Below are positions 23,106 through 36,109 of a DNA stretch of 64,000 nt, one piece after another. The stretch's first letter is position 1; each line of letters begins with the position of its first letter. A program made the translations under genes and the position numbers. The notes under the pieces are model-generated. The model worked only from the letters and a program-made list of their open reading frames with translations, was not told the DNA's origin and did no database searches. Source of the DNA: Nageia nagi (taxonomy: Eukaryota > Pinophyta); contig JBITNC010000001.1 in assembly GCA_050084985.1 (NCBI GenBank), positions 73,718,001 to 73,782,000 of the forward strand, given 5' to 3'.

Positions 23106-24069
23106 TGAAGATTTTGAAGTAAAATAAATGATATTATCTATAGCCAGAAAATAGTAAGGCTAACTATAAGCTAAATAAACAATGAGAGAAAAAGATGGAG
23201 ACCAAAATATATTGTATTGTAGAGAAGTAAAAAATTACAAGGCTCTTTTAGACCTAAACAACTACATACATTGCTCTTGTTCTTCTTCTTATCATTAGAT
23301 TTATGTATAGGCATTCTATATTATATACTAAGATACAATATTATATTTCTACTATTTGTTCAAAAATAAAATTAAATACAGCATGCCTCTACATATGTAT
23401 TTTTCTATCTTTTCTATAAAGAGTAGAGGAAGCCCATGCCCTTTTTGTATGCATGACATCTGAATCACATTAAATGGTTACAAAAGGTAGATGAACCATT
23501 TTTGTATAAAACAAATTAATGCTGGTGTTTAGAAATAAAGGTTTATAGTTGAGAATTTAATTTCAAGGTAGAAATCCTTTAGAAGGACATTTCTGAAGTG
23601 TTAATCCAAGTTTCAATGCAAGAGGGATACTGTAGCATAATAAGACCTAAGGTTTTGGGTGTAAAATGGTGAGGTCATTCTCCCAAAATGATGGGTGTTA
23701 ACAATACCCACAATTTGGTAGTAGTAATTCCTAGATGTAATATGTATCAAATTTAGAGGTAAAACAAGCTAGAGAAGATTGGGCAGAGAACATAGATCAC
23801 TAAGTGTCAAAGTTTAGGAGGTACCTCTTGCTATCATTAAGTTCCAGAGCTTAAGAGGAAGGAAATAATGCCTAGTGAAAGATGAAATAATTCTTGGATA
23901 ACAAAACTTGAAGAATGAAATAACACTTAGGGGTTTAGAGATCTGTTAGTACCTAAAAGTTGGATAGAGCCCAACATTGGAGTCATAGAACACCTGAAAG
24001 AAAAAATGGCATTTAGGAAGAGAGATATAGCTCAAATTTTAGTAGTAATGCTTGAGATGGAGATTAAAA
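23106..24069 (-). repeat. Element B 5' LTR
   Basis: Pairs with 17890-18861. Its left neighbour 23089-23105 is the degenerate PBS. Confidence 0.8.
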
Positions 24070-25020
24070 TTTTTTTAGAATTATATTTCTACCCTTCCTT
24101 ATATTATTACTAATATTTTTCCTACAGGATTCCCACAACTCTCAAATTCCTCCCCATTATTATCATCTTATGGTTTAGATCAATATGAGATGGGAAATAT
24201 TTTCCAAAAAAATTTGAACATAGTGCTCAATAATCTCTCCCAAATATAGAGCATTAGGGATCCTTCATTGATGCATCAGATCACAACCTTCTTCTCCTTT
24301 AGTAGCAATATCATAGACACATCCCATAATGATCATGTTTGAGCTCTCCACCATATGCTCCCCTACTGAGGTCAATAGCAACATTCGCTAGGGAGCCTTA
24401 GTTTTTGTATCCCTCCTTTATTTTGGGGTCAAGATTCTCTTGTATGGTTGTAGTTAGTTATTCTTTTATATTTTATTTTAATGCATCCACTAGGGGCTTG
24501 CTAACTTTATTTACTTAATTTTACTTTCTAGTCCTATTAAATGCTTTTGATCAACTAAAGATATTAATATTCTTTCTTTATTTCTTTATCTGATTTCGAA
24601 AGGATAGATGGTGCTATAGAGTGCACTAAATATTATCTTGTACAAATTGTAGTGCATGCCTATCATTTGGAATTAATATTTTGGTCAATCTAGAAGTAAA
24701 ATATTTACGATAATAATTGTTATATTGGTTATAATTCAAGTACAATAGTCAAGTTTCCACCCTCTCCTAAAGGTAACAAAATCAAACTCCATGATCAATG
24801 AATATTGTTTCTTATTATTTCATATAGTTCATCTTATAATGGTTAAGCAAGCCAAAAATTCATGGATATATATGTGCTACCATAGATAACTCATCAGGGA
24901 GCAAGCCATCAAAAATGTGGGAAATGATTGGAAGCTTGGTGGTGTTAGTTCTTTGGACCCTGATAGAATGGTAAGATTTATTTGTAGGAATGTAATATTT
25001 AGTTGACCAATGAGTTGTGG
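24070..25020. other. No gene recognised
   Basis: No readable coding block. 24120-24440 is slightly less AT-rich but stops occur in all frames. Confidence 0.4.
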
Positions 25021-25026
25021 ATCCCA

Positions 25027-25353
25027 TTAACTATCCCACAAATTTAGTTGTTTATTGCACATAAATAGGTGACTATCCCATAGAAATAATCAACTATCTC
25101 ATAGAAATTATTAACTATACTGCATAAATAGTGATAATGTATAGTCAAAAAATTCTAAGTGTCAGATTTTTTTTGAATTTTTGTTTTCAAAAATGATTGC
25201 AAGGATTCAAACCCTAAACCACTTATTTTCAATATAGATTCTTAATTGCTATACTAGTCTACTATCATCAAAACCACTCTCAACTAATAGTACTATTGAT
25301 TTACACATGAACTATTTTTGTGAGATAATTTTCTATTTCCATGGGATAGTTAG
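25027..25353. mobile_element. MITE candidate with TAACTATCCCA inverted ends
   Basis: About 327 bp bounded by TTAACTATCCCA (25027-25038) and TGGGATAGTTAG (25342-25353), an 11-bp perfect inverted repeat. Internal, imperfect copies of ACTATCCCATAGAAATA lie near the left end (~25070-25120), and a related ATTTTCTATTTCCATGGGATAGT lies at the right end. It is non-coding. Size and structure fit a non-autonomous DNA transposon. The superfamily is unknown and no target duplication is certain. Confidence 0.4.
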
Positions 25354-26199
25354 CAAGCCCCATCGATCAATCAATAATGTAGGTGACATTTAACTACATT
25401 GATATTCTAATATTTTAGAATATTGGAGTTGATTTGAGTCATTGGTAATTATATTTTCTTGAGTTGGTGTAGTAATAAATGACTCTTTCATGTGGTATAT
25501 GTAAAAAAATACATATTAAAATTATATGAAATAAAATATTTAATATTATTTTGAATCTTTACATGGAATCAACATTGTTTTATCTTTATGAATTCATTAT
25601 AAGTTTTGCTATTATTTTATATGGTATTATAATTCTCTCTTTTTTTGAAAAATGATCTTAAGTTTCTTTCAAAATTTAATTAAAAAATAAGAAGGAAAGT
25701 GTATTTTTATTAATGATGAAAGAAAAAATAAAATCACTTTAATAAATTTAACATGTATAAGCATGGTATATGATATATAATTTTTTTCTTATTTATATTA
25801 TAAAAATTTAATACAAGATGAAAACTTGGAAAGCATAAGATTATTGTATTTAAGTACAATAGAAAAGAAAATTATATTAAGAAGTTTGGCATGAAGAAAA
25901 GCCAAGATCCAAAAGGAAGTTATAAGAATAAAGAAAATGTTATAGAAGAAAGTTGAAGAAGAATAAGAATGATGTTGAGGAGGAATAAACCTAAAGAGAT
26001 TCTCAGACATAAGTTTCTCTTCATGATCAAATATCCTTTAGCCCTCCCTATGGAGTGTCTCATGTTCATTAAGATAAATACTATGAAACTAAGTTTTGGA
26101 GGAATAATCATAAGTAGGTCCTTAACAATGCTTATCATACGCTCTCAAACCTTGAGGAGTTAGATAAAATTAGTAGAATTATGCTCCTTGATCATTCCT
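25354..26199. other. No gene recognised
   Basis: Very AT-rich. Frames at 25798-26163 on both strands match nothing known to me. Confidence 0.4.
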
Positions 26200-27150
26200 T
26201 ATAATTTATATTTCTTATAATGTAAGGGGATTGATTTATCTAATCTAAAAAACTTTGTTCATCTCTAGGATTACTTTTTGCATTTATCATAATAGTAGTG
26301 GGATTTTATTTATTTGTATGAGCTTAAAATCCATAACTTTATTCTTTAGAGTACATGTACTTTTTTATGGATTAGGGCTCATTCTTTTATGATTCATCAT
26401 AACTATCGAAGAGGAAGATTAGTCACTTTCATATATACAAAATGACATGATCACATCAAGTCTCATACGATGTGGATCCTTCAATTTAAGTACTTTGGTT
26501 TTATTGGCATGGAAGAAATATATTTCTACATCATCAAATTCTATGCATCTAATGAAGCTTATAAATATGTGGCTTGTGGTGTTGGTATTCCTTTTTCCTT
26601 ATAGAAACTTTTAGATCATGTGTGGGGGCTTTAACATGGTAGAAAAGGATTTAGATAAAGTTGACCAAATTATAATATATTGGTGTATAATGGAATGGGA
26701 GGCCTAGTTTTTATGTAGAAGAAATTATGGTTTATTGACTCTGATAGTTACTTTTTGCATTTATATTTCCCTATTGTGTTATAATTTTTATGGTCCAACT
26801 TTTAAAGTCATAGAAAATACCTTATGTTGAAGCCATACTGAGAACAACCACTTCAAATCATGCCTCCATTATGTTTTCCATGATTTCTAGTCCTCCTCTA
26901 CTAAAAATGACAAGACTCAGTATTATATTGATACTTATTTTTTGAGTTATTCCCATATAGTTACCCAAATTAATTGTATTTTTAATTTAGTTCCTCAGTG
27001 ACTTAGGGTAGAAGCTAGTATAGAGTAATGGAATGATATCATTTCTCATACTACCACTCTTCTTCATTATCTTAACAAAAATATTTCTCATTATAGAAGG
27101 ACATCTAATGCTTCTCACCAAAAGAAATTTGTCAAACCATCCATTCAAGG
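26200..27150 (+). pseudogene. L1-type LINE endonuclease remnant
   Basis: Plus-strand fragments in shifting frames match the order of the plant L1 APE-type endonuclease: FYASNEAYKYVA at 26559-26594 (family VYASNE), and CGGFNMVEKDLDKVDQ at 26621 (family CGDFNMVE..DK, with the catalytic Asp changed to Gly). A later block has a Trp/Phe-rich pattern. No reverse-transcriptase motif was found downstream. The assignment rests mainly on these two motifs. Confidence 0.55.
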
Positions 27151-28385
27151 GCATATGCACAAAGTTGGGTCCACTAAGAATGGACATGGGTAGGTTGGGT
27201 GGTGATTTAAAAAAAAATAGGATCATGTTTAAAAAAAAATTGAGATCCTATTTTTCTTCAAGTTCTTGAATCAAAAAATAAAATGAGATTCCTATTTTTA
27301 TATTGGGATCCCATTATGGTTTTGTAACTCAACCTAATTAGGATCCCATTTTTTATATAACAAGATATTATTTTGAAAAATTAATATCAAATTAATCAAA
27401 TAGGATATGTTAAAAAAATTAGTGGAAAATTATAGAGTGGTGACATTTGAGAAAAGTATGAAGGGTAAGGAATTGATGGATATACATAGATTGGCATGGA
27501 CATCTAAGGCTTATGAAAAACATTAGTGAATTCTTATGCATATGGATTCAACATTCCTACATAATTGAGAGAATTATTCACCATAAAGCTCATCTTTCTA
27601 TAGATGTCAATCTCAAATATGAAATTATAGTAATACCCATCACCAATAATGGGCATGCTTATAATTGGCTTTTTATGATTTAATGGACATGCCTATAATT
27701 ATTTCTTCAAATGTAGAATTTTTTTTTGAAATCTTCCTATACATATCAAAGGATAATTCATATATTTTTTTTATCATTATTGAAGTACATGCATAATATT
27801 TCATTATTTGATATCTAGACATCTTGTACGAAGATGTGGATGAGATAAGAGCATGTAGCTATAAATGGAATATTGCTGAAGTTATCCAACATGAGAACCA
27901 CTTTTTTCTTGCATTGTACTTTTGGGCTCAAAATGATGGATAGGCTAATAAATCCAAACACAACTTTTCAAGATGATCATATGCATTCAATTAATAAATT
28001 TTCTCCTACATATTCATCCTAAGTTCTGAATTCTCTTCTCACCCATCTATAATTTTTACCAACTTCATTCACTACTTCTTGTAGTTATTTGCATTACATT
28101 ATTTGGCTTTCATAGAATGTAACAAAGTGAATCTCTTAGAGCTAAGGAAGTTGTAGAGAATAAATTAATGGTAGAAGATAAAGAAGGGAGTTATAGGTTT
28201 TCTTGTAAAACACATAAGGTGTACCCTTATATTAAGGGATTGTACCACTTAATAACTACCATTGAGGTTCACCTTGTAGCTTAGAAGAAACTTAAATCCT
28301 CAGGATTGATGGATTGGTATTCCATCTTGCAGATAAGTTCATCCTTTAAATTTGATGTATCATTCATTAAAAAATACTATAAAAT
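27151..28385. other. No gene recognised
   Basis: AT-rich. Short words such as AGGATCCCATT recur at ~27250-27350 and resemble 3780-3860, but the match is too weak to call a repeat. Confidence 0.4.
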
Positions 28386-28632
28386 ACCAAGATAGATAAA
28401 TCCAAGATCAAAAAGCATTGTATTAGGTTAAAATAATTCCTTAATACACAAGAAGATTGACTCTTCACATTCACCTTTAAGGTGATCCTTGAGATACATT
28501 GTAGCACTTCATATTCTCGAACAAATGATACTTACAATTCTTGGACACACAAAGCTATGAATTTAGTAAATATAGTAAGTAAACACTACTACATTATATT
28601 TACCATAATCCCTAAATATTATGTATCTAACA
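28386..28632 (-). repeat. Element C 3' LTR
   Basis: Pairs with ~34108-34351. Ends CTAACA, followed by TTCTCCCCTTAATT (the polypurine tract on the minus strand). Confidence 0.75.
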
Positions 28633-30030
28633 TTCTCCCCTTAATTTGAAGGGGTATTGGTAAGTCCAACCATATTTTTGAACTTCTCAACTTTTCTCTT
28701 CCAAGTGTTTTGGTGAAGATGTTTACTAGTTGCTCATCTATGGGATAAGGTTTCAATTGAATTATCTTAACCTCTACATGATGTCGAATCAAATAGTACT
28801 TTATGTTGATGTACTTTGCTTGATCATAAAAATATAGATTCTTGTCCAATTGAATTGCAAAATTATTATCAATCAAAAGTGGAGTTGGATGCATCTATTT
28901 TTCTTGCAAATTCTCCAATATCTTCCTGAGCCACATAATATCCTTTATTTCCTCTACAATATCCAAATACTATTCCTATGTAGTGGAATATTCTAGAATG
29001 GATTATTTTCATGATCTCCAAGAGATAGTTGTTGATACAAGACTCATGACATATACTAAAGTTGAAACTCCATTTTCTTTATCACATCAAATTCATCAAA
29101 TAAATTTAAAGTATCCTACTTTGGAATACTTGATCCCTAATTCCTATGTTCCTTTCAAATATTTGAGAACTCTTTTTATTGCATTCCAATTCCCTTCACA
29201 TAATTTTCATATAAATCAAGAGAGAATTCCAACTGTAAATGAAATATATGGTCTAGTTATGGTTAGATATATGAAACTTCCAATAAGTTGTCTATACTTT
29301 GTTGCATCCTCAATTGCATTCCCTTCAATATATTTCAAATTCAAATTTTATTCCATTGGAGTGGAAAGAGGACTACAATCTATCATGCCAAATCTATTCA
29401 ACAACTCTCCAATGTAACTTCTTTGGAAAATAAAAATGTACCTTGGGCCTTGTGTCACTTCAATGTACAAATAGTAATGAAGATGTCCCATATCTTCTAT
29501 TTCAAAACCTCTCTTCAAATCTTGTTTCATGAATGTAATGTAACTTTCATTATTCCCTGTTATCAAAGATAATCTATATACACCACAAGATATACAACAA
29601 TTTGGTCATATTTTCTAAAAAATAAAGTTGCATCATTAATATTAAAGTGTTCAAAGTTTATCTTTAAGAGATGCTTGATAAGCTTTTTGTACCAAGCACG
29701 AGGGGTTTGTTTAAGGCCATACAATGACTTAATGAGTTTACAACATTTTATGCTTGACCCTTCACTATAAATCCTTTTAGTTATTTCATGTACACATTAT
29801 CTTTCAAATCTCCACTCAAGAAAGTAGTTTTCACATCCATCTAATGAATTTTCCATCCATGTTTAGTTGACATTGCCAATAATGATCGAATAGTAGCCCA
29901 TTTTGCTATGGGAGCAAAGGTCTCATCATAATCAATACCTTCTTCTATGCAAAATCCTTATCTTTTATATTCTCTTTCTATTTCTCAAGTGAGACATCTA
30001 ATTTGTACTTATTTTTATAGACTCACTTGC
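28633..30030 (-). pseudogene. Element C reverse transcriptase and RNase H
   Basis: Minus strand in pieces. At ~29990-29640 lies the RT N-terminal part. At 29566-29348 lies the RT block with DMGHLHYYLYIEV and RFGMIDCSPLSTP. At 28894-28619 lies the RNase H end (LIDNNFAIQLDKN, HHVEVKIIQL, VNIFTKTLGREK). The overlapping plus-strand frame of 144 codons at 28983-29417 is its antisense and not a gene. Confidence 0.8.
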
Positions 30031-31500
30031 ATCCAATATGTTTGGTTCCATATGGAGGATCCACTAACTTCAACACCCCATTCTTGATGAGAGCATCATA
30101 CTCCTTCTTCATAGCATCTTTCAATACATCATGAGAAAAAGCTTCTTTAAAAGAAGTTAGCTCACAATTAGTAGAGTAATTCAATTCATAATTAAATGAA
30201 CATTTCATATCCTTAACATCATCACCTGAATATGAACCATTTATTGCTCCAACTTTAATTCTTTCTTTGTAGGATCTCCTAATTCTTGTCTTTCTAACTT
30301 CAACATGATGAACACTCTCAAGTGTTTTGGAGATCCACTTAGGAATCTTTTGCAATATTTCTAGTTTCTTAATAAGCTAAGGAGGTTCTTCATTTATTTC
30401 AAGACTCAACCTATCGATACCTTAAATCACATAATCCAAAGGAGATACTAAAATTTACAAAGAGGAAGGATATTATTGTTGTGGAGGAGGTGCTTGTACT
30501 ACTAGAATATGTGCTAATTCTAGATTAGGCACGTCTAAAATAGGCATAAGTGATATAGATTCCAAAGATTGATCTAATCTAGGGATCCACCCTCAAGACT
30601 TGGAATCTCATAATAAACTTCAAAGAAATGCTTTCCATGGATAAACCTATCAAGGTGATCAAGGTGACACTTAACAGTCAACTCATTATTGGAACATTCA
30701 AGAAAACTTACCATGGATAGTATCTAAGTACCTCAAGAAAATACATTTTCAACTCCAAGTATCATGTTTGTTTGTTTAGTCCTTAGGGACTAGGGCATAA
30801 CAAGTACAACCAAAAATCATGATATATTGAATTGAAGGAACATGACCAAATCACATTTCATATGGAGTCTTATCATCAAGAGCATAAGATGAAATTAGTT
30901 TCTAACATATACTACATAAAGAAATACATCACCCCAAAACATAATTTTCACATTCTTGAAGAACAACATTGCTTGAGTCATATTCGATAAGGTTCTATTC
31001 ATCCTCTCAACTACACCATTATATTGCAAATTATAGGAAACAATGGTTTGATTCTTGATTCCATTATGAATAAGATAGTTTTTGAATTCAATTAATATGT
31101 ATTCACTCCCATTATTAAAACAAAGTGTGCCAATATGAGTGAGATTTTTTCTTAGTCATGACATGAAATTGCTTAAACTTTTCACAATATTCATACTTGT
31201 TCTTCATTAAATACACCTAACACATACTAGTGTAATCATCTATAAGAGTCAATATATATATGTTTCTAGTAGTAGAAGGGAAAGGCAATGGTCCATACAA
31301 ATCATAATGAATGAGTTATAATTTTCTACATGCTCTAAAGTTTTAATAAGGAAAAGGTTGTTTACTATGCTTTCCTAGGACACATGATTCATAAGGATTT
31401 ATGTTCCTAGGAATAGTAGCCAATCTCAAAAAATCTCTCTTTTTCAACAAATAAAGATCATCAAAATTGAGATAACCAAATCTTACATACCACTAAATAC
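30023..31500 (-). pseudogene. Element C integrase and linker to RT
   Basis: At 31350-30900 degenerate integrase can be followed, including the Glu region (ERMNRT followed by MLFFKNVKIMFW). At 30355-30023 lies the linker and RT start, with SFKEAFSHDVLKDAMKKEY and LVDPPYGTKHIGCK. Frameshifts and stops break it throughout. Confidence 0.7.
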
Positions 31501-32760
31501 TAGATGAGAGAGTACTTTTTTATTGATGTGTGTGAGGTAGGTAAAATTATTTGATTTGGTATAACTTCCATGTATATTCAACAACTTCTCATCCTTCTTG
31601 CCAATCATCACCACTTTGTTGTCAAAAGACCTCCTTATATCCATGATGCTATTGAACATAAGAGGTAATAGGTTCCTTTGCAATTCAAGAAAGTAGAGCA
31701 CATTATGAAGAATCATATCTAGAAGGCTTAGCAATTGATTCTCATAGTACCAATATTTAAAGGTTTGATACATGATCTATCAACAAAGTATACCATACCT
31801 TCAATTTTGGCATTCAAATATTCAAATAAGTCCCTTGGAGATGATATGTCATAGGTGGCACTAGTATCAAGAATCCATACATCCTACCAAGATGCAAATG
31901 AAGTATTACACAAATGTTTTATTGCAATGCCACAAAATATTGTAACATGGTGAGTAGAATTAGAATTATTACTCTTTTCTTGCTCCTATTTTTCATTCCT
32001 TTCTTTAATATTATCCTATGGAGTGTGATAGGTACTAACTTCATAGCCTCATTTATCGCATATTTTACAATGGAGATTGCTCCTCTCATCATGATCAACT
32101 TGATTAAATATGCCCCCAACCTCTATAATTCCTCCTACCATGAACAAGGTTGCTACTTTCACCTTGAGAAGAATCATATGCAATGTTCTTTCCCTTTGGA
32201 GAAATACATAATGTGTTTGAAGTAGAATTGCTAAATTTCTTGCCAAATGCCTTCTCATGTTCTCTAATATTATCTACCAAAGTATCAAATATGAGAGACT
32301 TCAAGTTATCACTAGCTTGAAATGATTCAAGATAATTTGAATATGTCATATATAATACCCTAATCAAAGTTGTGAGATAAATATCAATATTTACACTAGT
32401 AGAGTCAATGTTATGAATTATTACTCTAATTTCCAATTCAGAATGGGATTCAAACAAGTCCTTGAGTTTATTCAATGGATTCTATACATCATCTATGGAG
32501 ATAATATGGTGGGTAAACTCCTCACTAACCAAATATGCAATTAAAGCATATGCCTTACTATTTTTCATGTTCCAAAATGCAAGCTCCTTGGCATCAGTTA
32601 GTTTGGTAGGTTGGTTATCACCATCAAAAATGCCAACCAAAAAATCATTAAAAATCAAGGTATGCTTAATTTTTCTATACCACTCTAGCCAATTATCTTT
32701 ATTATTTAACACAATTCCAACAATGCTCACAAGTGAATGCATTTTTCAATAAAACTTCAA
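31483..32760 (-). pseudogene. Element C gag, zinc knuckle and protease
   Basis: At 32742-32482 lies the gag start (LNNKDNWLEWYRKIKHTLIF, family NYxxW motif). At 32475-32104 lies its second half. Near 32070 a CKIC motif is the remnant of the zinc knuckle. At ~31900-31480 lies the protease, with the active site changed to DTSA, then the GAG-pre-integrase region. Confidence 0.78.
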
Positions 32761-34095
32761 TATCTCAAAATTTTTAATTTTTATGTGATATTTTACCAAA
32801 AAATAAGTTTACATAAATTTTGTATTTATATCAAAATCTATACATTTTTAAGGTTTAAAAATCATCTCAAACTATAGCCATCAAAATTTTATATCCAATG
32901 AAAAAATAATCATTGAAAATGGACAAAAAATGAAGAAGTTATGGCCAAAATATTTTCCAAATTTCAAAAGGCCATAAAACACCTCAAAATATTGACTAGG
33001 CATAAAAAATGAGGCAAAAGGCTGATTGTGTAGGTGGGATAACATGGTAGGTTAGGATGTTCATATGATGGTATGCTAAATAGGTGGTGATGTTGGAAGA
33101 TGACATGGCAATATTGACTAAGCAAGTGAGTGGTTTGATGACATGGTACTATGTAGTAGATGATATGGCACATCCATGTAAGCAAATTGTAGGGCATTAC
33201 GTGGTATTCTATTTAGAAATCTTTCATGATACCATGCAATTTTGTAATGCATGCTAGTAGGTCTAATACATGGCAGGGTATAGTGGGAGGTGTACAGTAC
33301 CAAAAATAGACCACGATAACATGTATCGCATGGTGGTGAGTGCATTGGAGGAGAGGAGGGGCATTTTGGCTAGGGAGGCTCTTTAAGAATTTCCAATGGG
33401 AAGGTGAAAGTGGTTCAAGATTGTCATAGGTATTTACAAATGGGAAATGGGGAGCACAAATTGATTGGCAAAGTGTTTGGCATTGGGTCTTTAGTTGGAA
33501 TGGATGGTAGTCATAGGAGCTAACATGCATAGGTCAAGATGGTAACCAAGGGAGGCATTTTGGATGTGTTAAAGAAAAATTTAAAGGGTATGAAATTTTG
33601 GGGAATTAGAACAAAACCACATGGGTTTTGAGGCACACAGTGAGAGCCAAAATGTGGGCCAAGGGTTAGACATAGCCTCCAAGATTTATGTGGGGCCATT
33701 TTTTTAATGACATGTTAGGTTGTGGTTCCTCTATGAAACATAGGCTTATTTTCCCATAAAACTCATGTATTTTAATAAAATATCATCTCCTAAAAAATTA
33801 CATAGCTAATTAAAACTCACATAAACCACCTCCATATATAAACCATGAATTAGTCTTCAAAATCAATGTTTACAAGCTGAAACTTCAAATATTCATAACT
33901 TTTCCATTTTTGCTCCAAAGTAGGTCATGTTATATATCAAAATGAACAAAATGATGATATGAATCTAAATATGGGATTATAGATTGATTTTAAGAAAAAT
34001 TTATATAAAAAATGCAAGATAATTTTATTTTTAGAAAACCTTGGATATTGTTACTCTTTAATTATTCATGGAGTTAGAGAGTCTTGATCTCATAG
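32761..34095 (-). other. Element C long leader
   Basis: Non-coding sequence between the gag start and PBS. 33000-33700 is richer in G on the plus strand and has loosely repeated TGACATGGTA/GATGATATGGCA words. The frames there on the minus strand are Cys/His/Pro-rich composition artefacts. Confidence 0.5.
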
Positions 34096-34107
34096 CTCTG
34101 ATACCAA

Positions 34108-34351
34108 TTCCAAGCTAGATAACTTCAAGATTAAAACCATTATATTTGGTTAGAATAATGCCTTAATTCATAAGAATATTGATTCTTCACATTCATCTTC
34201 TTAGGTGACCCTTGAGATACAAAGTAGTTCTCTTTGTATTCTCCTAGAAATGATAGAATTCTAGCACACAAAAAGCTACAAATTTACTAAATATAGTAAG
34301 TATCTACCACTATATAATATTTACCATAATACCTAAGGAAGGTTTCTAGCA
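34108..34351 (-). repeat. Element C 5' LTR
   Basis: Pairs with 28386-28632. It follows CATAGCTCTGATACCAAT, the perfect PBS on the minus strand. Confidence 0.78.
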
Positions 34352-34930
34352 TCAAAATTAGATAATATCCTAATATTATACTAAAAAAATTAAATAGAAT
34401 GGTACTAGACATGTTATTCTAGAAAACACTTATGGGTTCCTATGGTATGCCGTGTTATACTACTTCAGTGGATTTGCATACTTCATAAATGGTTGGGAAA
34501 ACTTCATACATGAATAATTTATTCAACTTGGAGATGTTAGTATTGATAAGCCTTATATATCCATATTTTATTGTTTGAATCTATGAACCAAGTGGAAATA
34601 ATAAAATCCACAAAAATTTGTATTTTGTAAAGTAAAGATCATATTTAAATATCATGGTTTAAAATCTATTTTGTGCACTACTTATCCTAAAACACATGGT
34701 TCCATAAATAAATCATTTATTAAATAAAAATAAGAAGAAAAATAAATAATTATCCATGATTGCATATAGAATGTTGCTTTTCCATTACTGACACAACTAA
34801 CATCAAATGCCATTTAAACATGCTCATGAAAATACACATAATCATAAATACAATTACATGAATTATCAGATATTATTTATGCTTTTCATAACTATACATT
34901 ACCATAAACCCTTAATAGGAGAGGGGAATA
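34352..34930. other. No gene recognised between elements C and A3
   Basis: AT-rich with stops in all frames. Confidence 0.4.
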
Positions 34931-35408
34931 TGTTGGAATGTATAATGCATTATTGTAAAAGTTTGTATTAAATCTTTTGTAAGTTCACTAATACTTAAGG
35001 GTATCATTTGATACTTTAAGTATTTAAGTGAATATGATAATGTAACTTGTCCTACACTCCACATCATGAGCATGACCCTTGAGTAAAAGGATGTGCATAT
35101 CATGCTATTGTACATTAGATAAAAAGGTGATCTAAAGAGGTATTTTTGCCTATAAATAGAAGGCTCCCTTTTTGTCATCACACACCAATTATGGATAGGA
35201 TAGAAGTGTAGGAGTTGAGATTAGGAAGATTGTAAGAGAGTTGTATTTATGATTGAAGTAAAGATCTAGTTATTGGATGTACTCTTAGTTGCAAGAACCA
35301 CTTACATTTTGTGTTGTAAGATTGCTTTGTGAGTTTGTTAGATGTAATTGTGAGATTTCATGTGATCTTGGTTGATTAGGAATTATCTTGTTAGTGTTAG
35401 TTCCTTCA
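34931..35408 (+). repeat. A3 5' LTR
   Basis: TGTTGG...TTCA, with TATA box TATAAATAG at 35151-35159 and a 45-bp near-palindrome in U3 (~34986-35030). It is followed at 35411 by TTGGTATTAAAGC, a decayed PBS. Confidence 0.88.
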
Positions 35409-35597
35409 ATTTGGTATTAAAGCATAGTGTGGAAACTCTTCAACTAATGTGGTAACTCTTATTCTTGGTCTTAGAGTGGAATATCTTATTCTACATTTTG
35501 GAGACTACTCAACTTGGAGGTTTTATCTCTCTTCATCCTTGTGAAGTAAAACCTTTGAAGGTATAACCTCTTACTTACTCCCCTCAATTTTTTTAAT

Positions 35598-35745
35598 CAC
35601 TACTTATGTCTAACATATTTAGTGATATGTGTTAATTTTTTTTTTTTTACTACTTATGTCTAACATATTTAGTGATATGTGTTAATTTAATTTTCTTTCA
35701 CTACTTATGTCTAACATATTTAGTTATATGTGTTAATTTAATTAA
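35598..35745 (+). repeat. Three-copy tandem repeat, ~50 bp unit
   Basis: CACTACTTATGTCTAACATA..TTTAGTGATATGTGTTAATTT occurs at ~35598, ~35649 and ~35699, separated by T-rich spacers. The copies are nearly identical although the host element is old. Confidence 0.9.
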
Positions 35746-36109
35746 CTACATGTATAGCAATAGGATGCAATTTATTTTATACTAACATTTTTTTATAAAA
35801 TTGTATTTTTTATATATTGATATAAAATGGAGGGTAAAAGCATTTATCAAAAAATGATTGCATTCTAAAACTTTTTTTCTAAAAAAGAGAGGTATTATTA
35901 TATTATTGCCTTTTTTTGTGTTTGAAAATAATCATTTTTTTGAAATAACCATGTTTGAAAATAAGAAAAGGACTATTTTTTCTACAAAATATTTTTTTCA
36001 AAAGTTGCTTCTAGAAATATTTTTTAAATAGTTTTTTGGATGGGGAGAAGCTATTGGTTTGATTAATTTTTTTTTTTAATTACTATTGAATTAATACAAT
36101 TTTATAAAA

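Larger units (their letters stand above)
17890..24069 (-). mobile_element. Ty1/copia retrotransposon B (old, full-length outline)
   Basis: Two ~965-bp LTRs (17890-18861 and 23106-24069) begin TGAAGATTTT and share long blocks, for example GGAGACCAAAATATATTGTA and ATCATTAGATTTATG. Between them is a minus-strand gag-pol in copia order, full of stops and frameshifts. The PBS next to the right LTR is degenerate (TTAGTATCAAAG). No matching target duplication is left. It differs from family A in LTR sequence and protein motifs. Confidence 0.85.
28386..34351 (-). mobile_element. Ty1/copia retrotransposon C (old, short LTRs)
   Basis: LTRs of ~245 bp at 28386-28632 and ~34108-34351 share blocks such as CTTCACATTCA, CCTTGAGATACA, AAATATAGTAAGTA and ATATTTACCATAAT. 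The PBS at 34107-34096 is a perfect TGGTATCAGAGC on the minus strand. A polypurine tract (AATTAAGGGGAGAA in sense) abuts the left LTR. Gag-pol in copia order is heavily broken. Between gag and PBS lies an unusually long ~1.3 kb leader. Confidence 0.83.

Noticed and set aside
28983-29417. Plus-strand open frame of 144 codons
   Set aside because: It is antisense to the reverse transcriptase of copia element C, whose motifs read on the minus strand; its own translation has no recognisable pattern.
33000-33700. Minus-strand Cys/His/Pro-rich frames (105, 77 and 75 codons)
   Set aside because: Overlapping frames in the leader of element C, caused by strand composition; no start context, motif or conservation supports a gene.
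34926-34930. Target duplication of A3 (GAATA against AAATG)
   Set aside because: Only three of five bases agree, so a duplication cannot be claimed.
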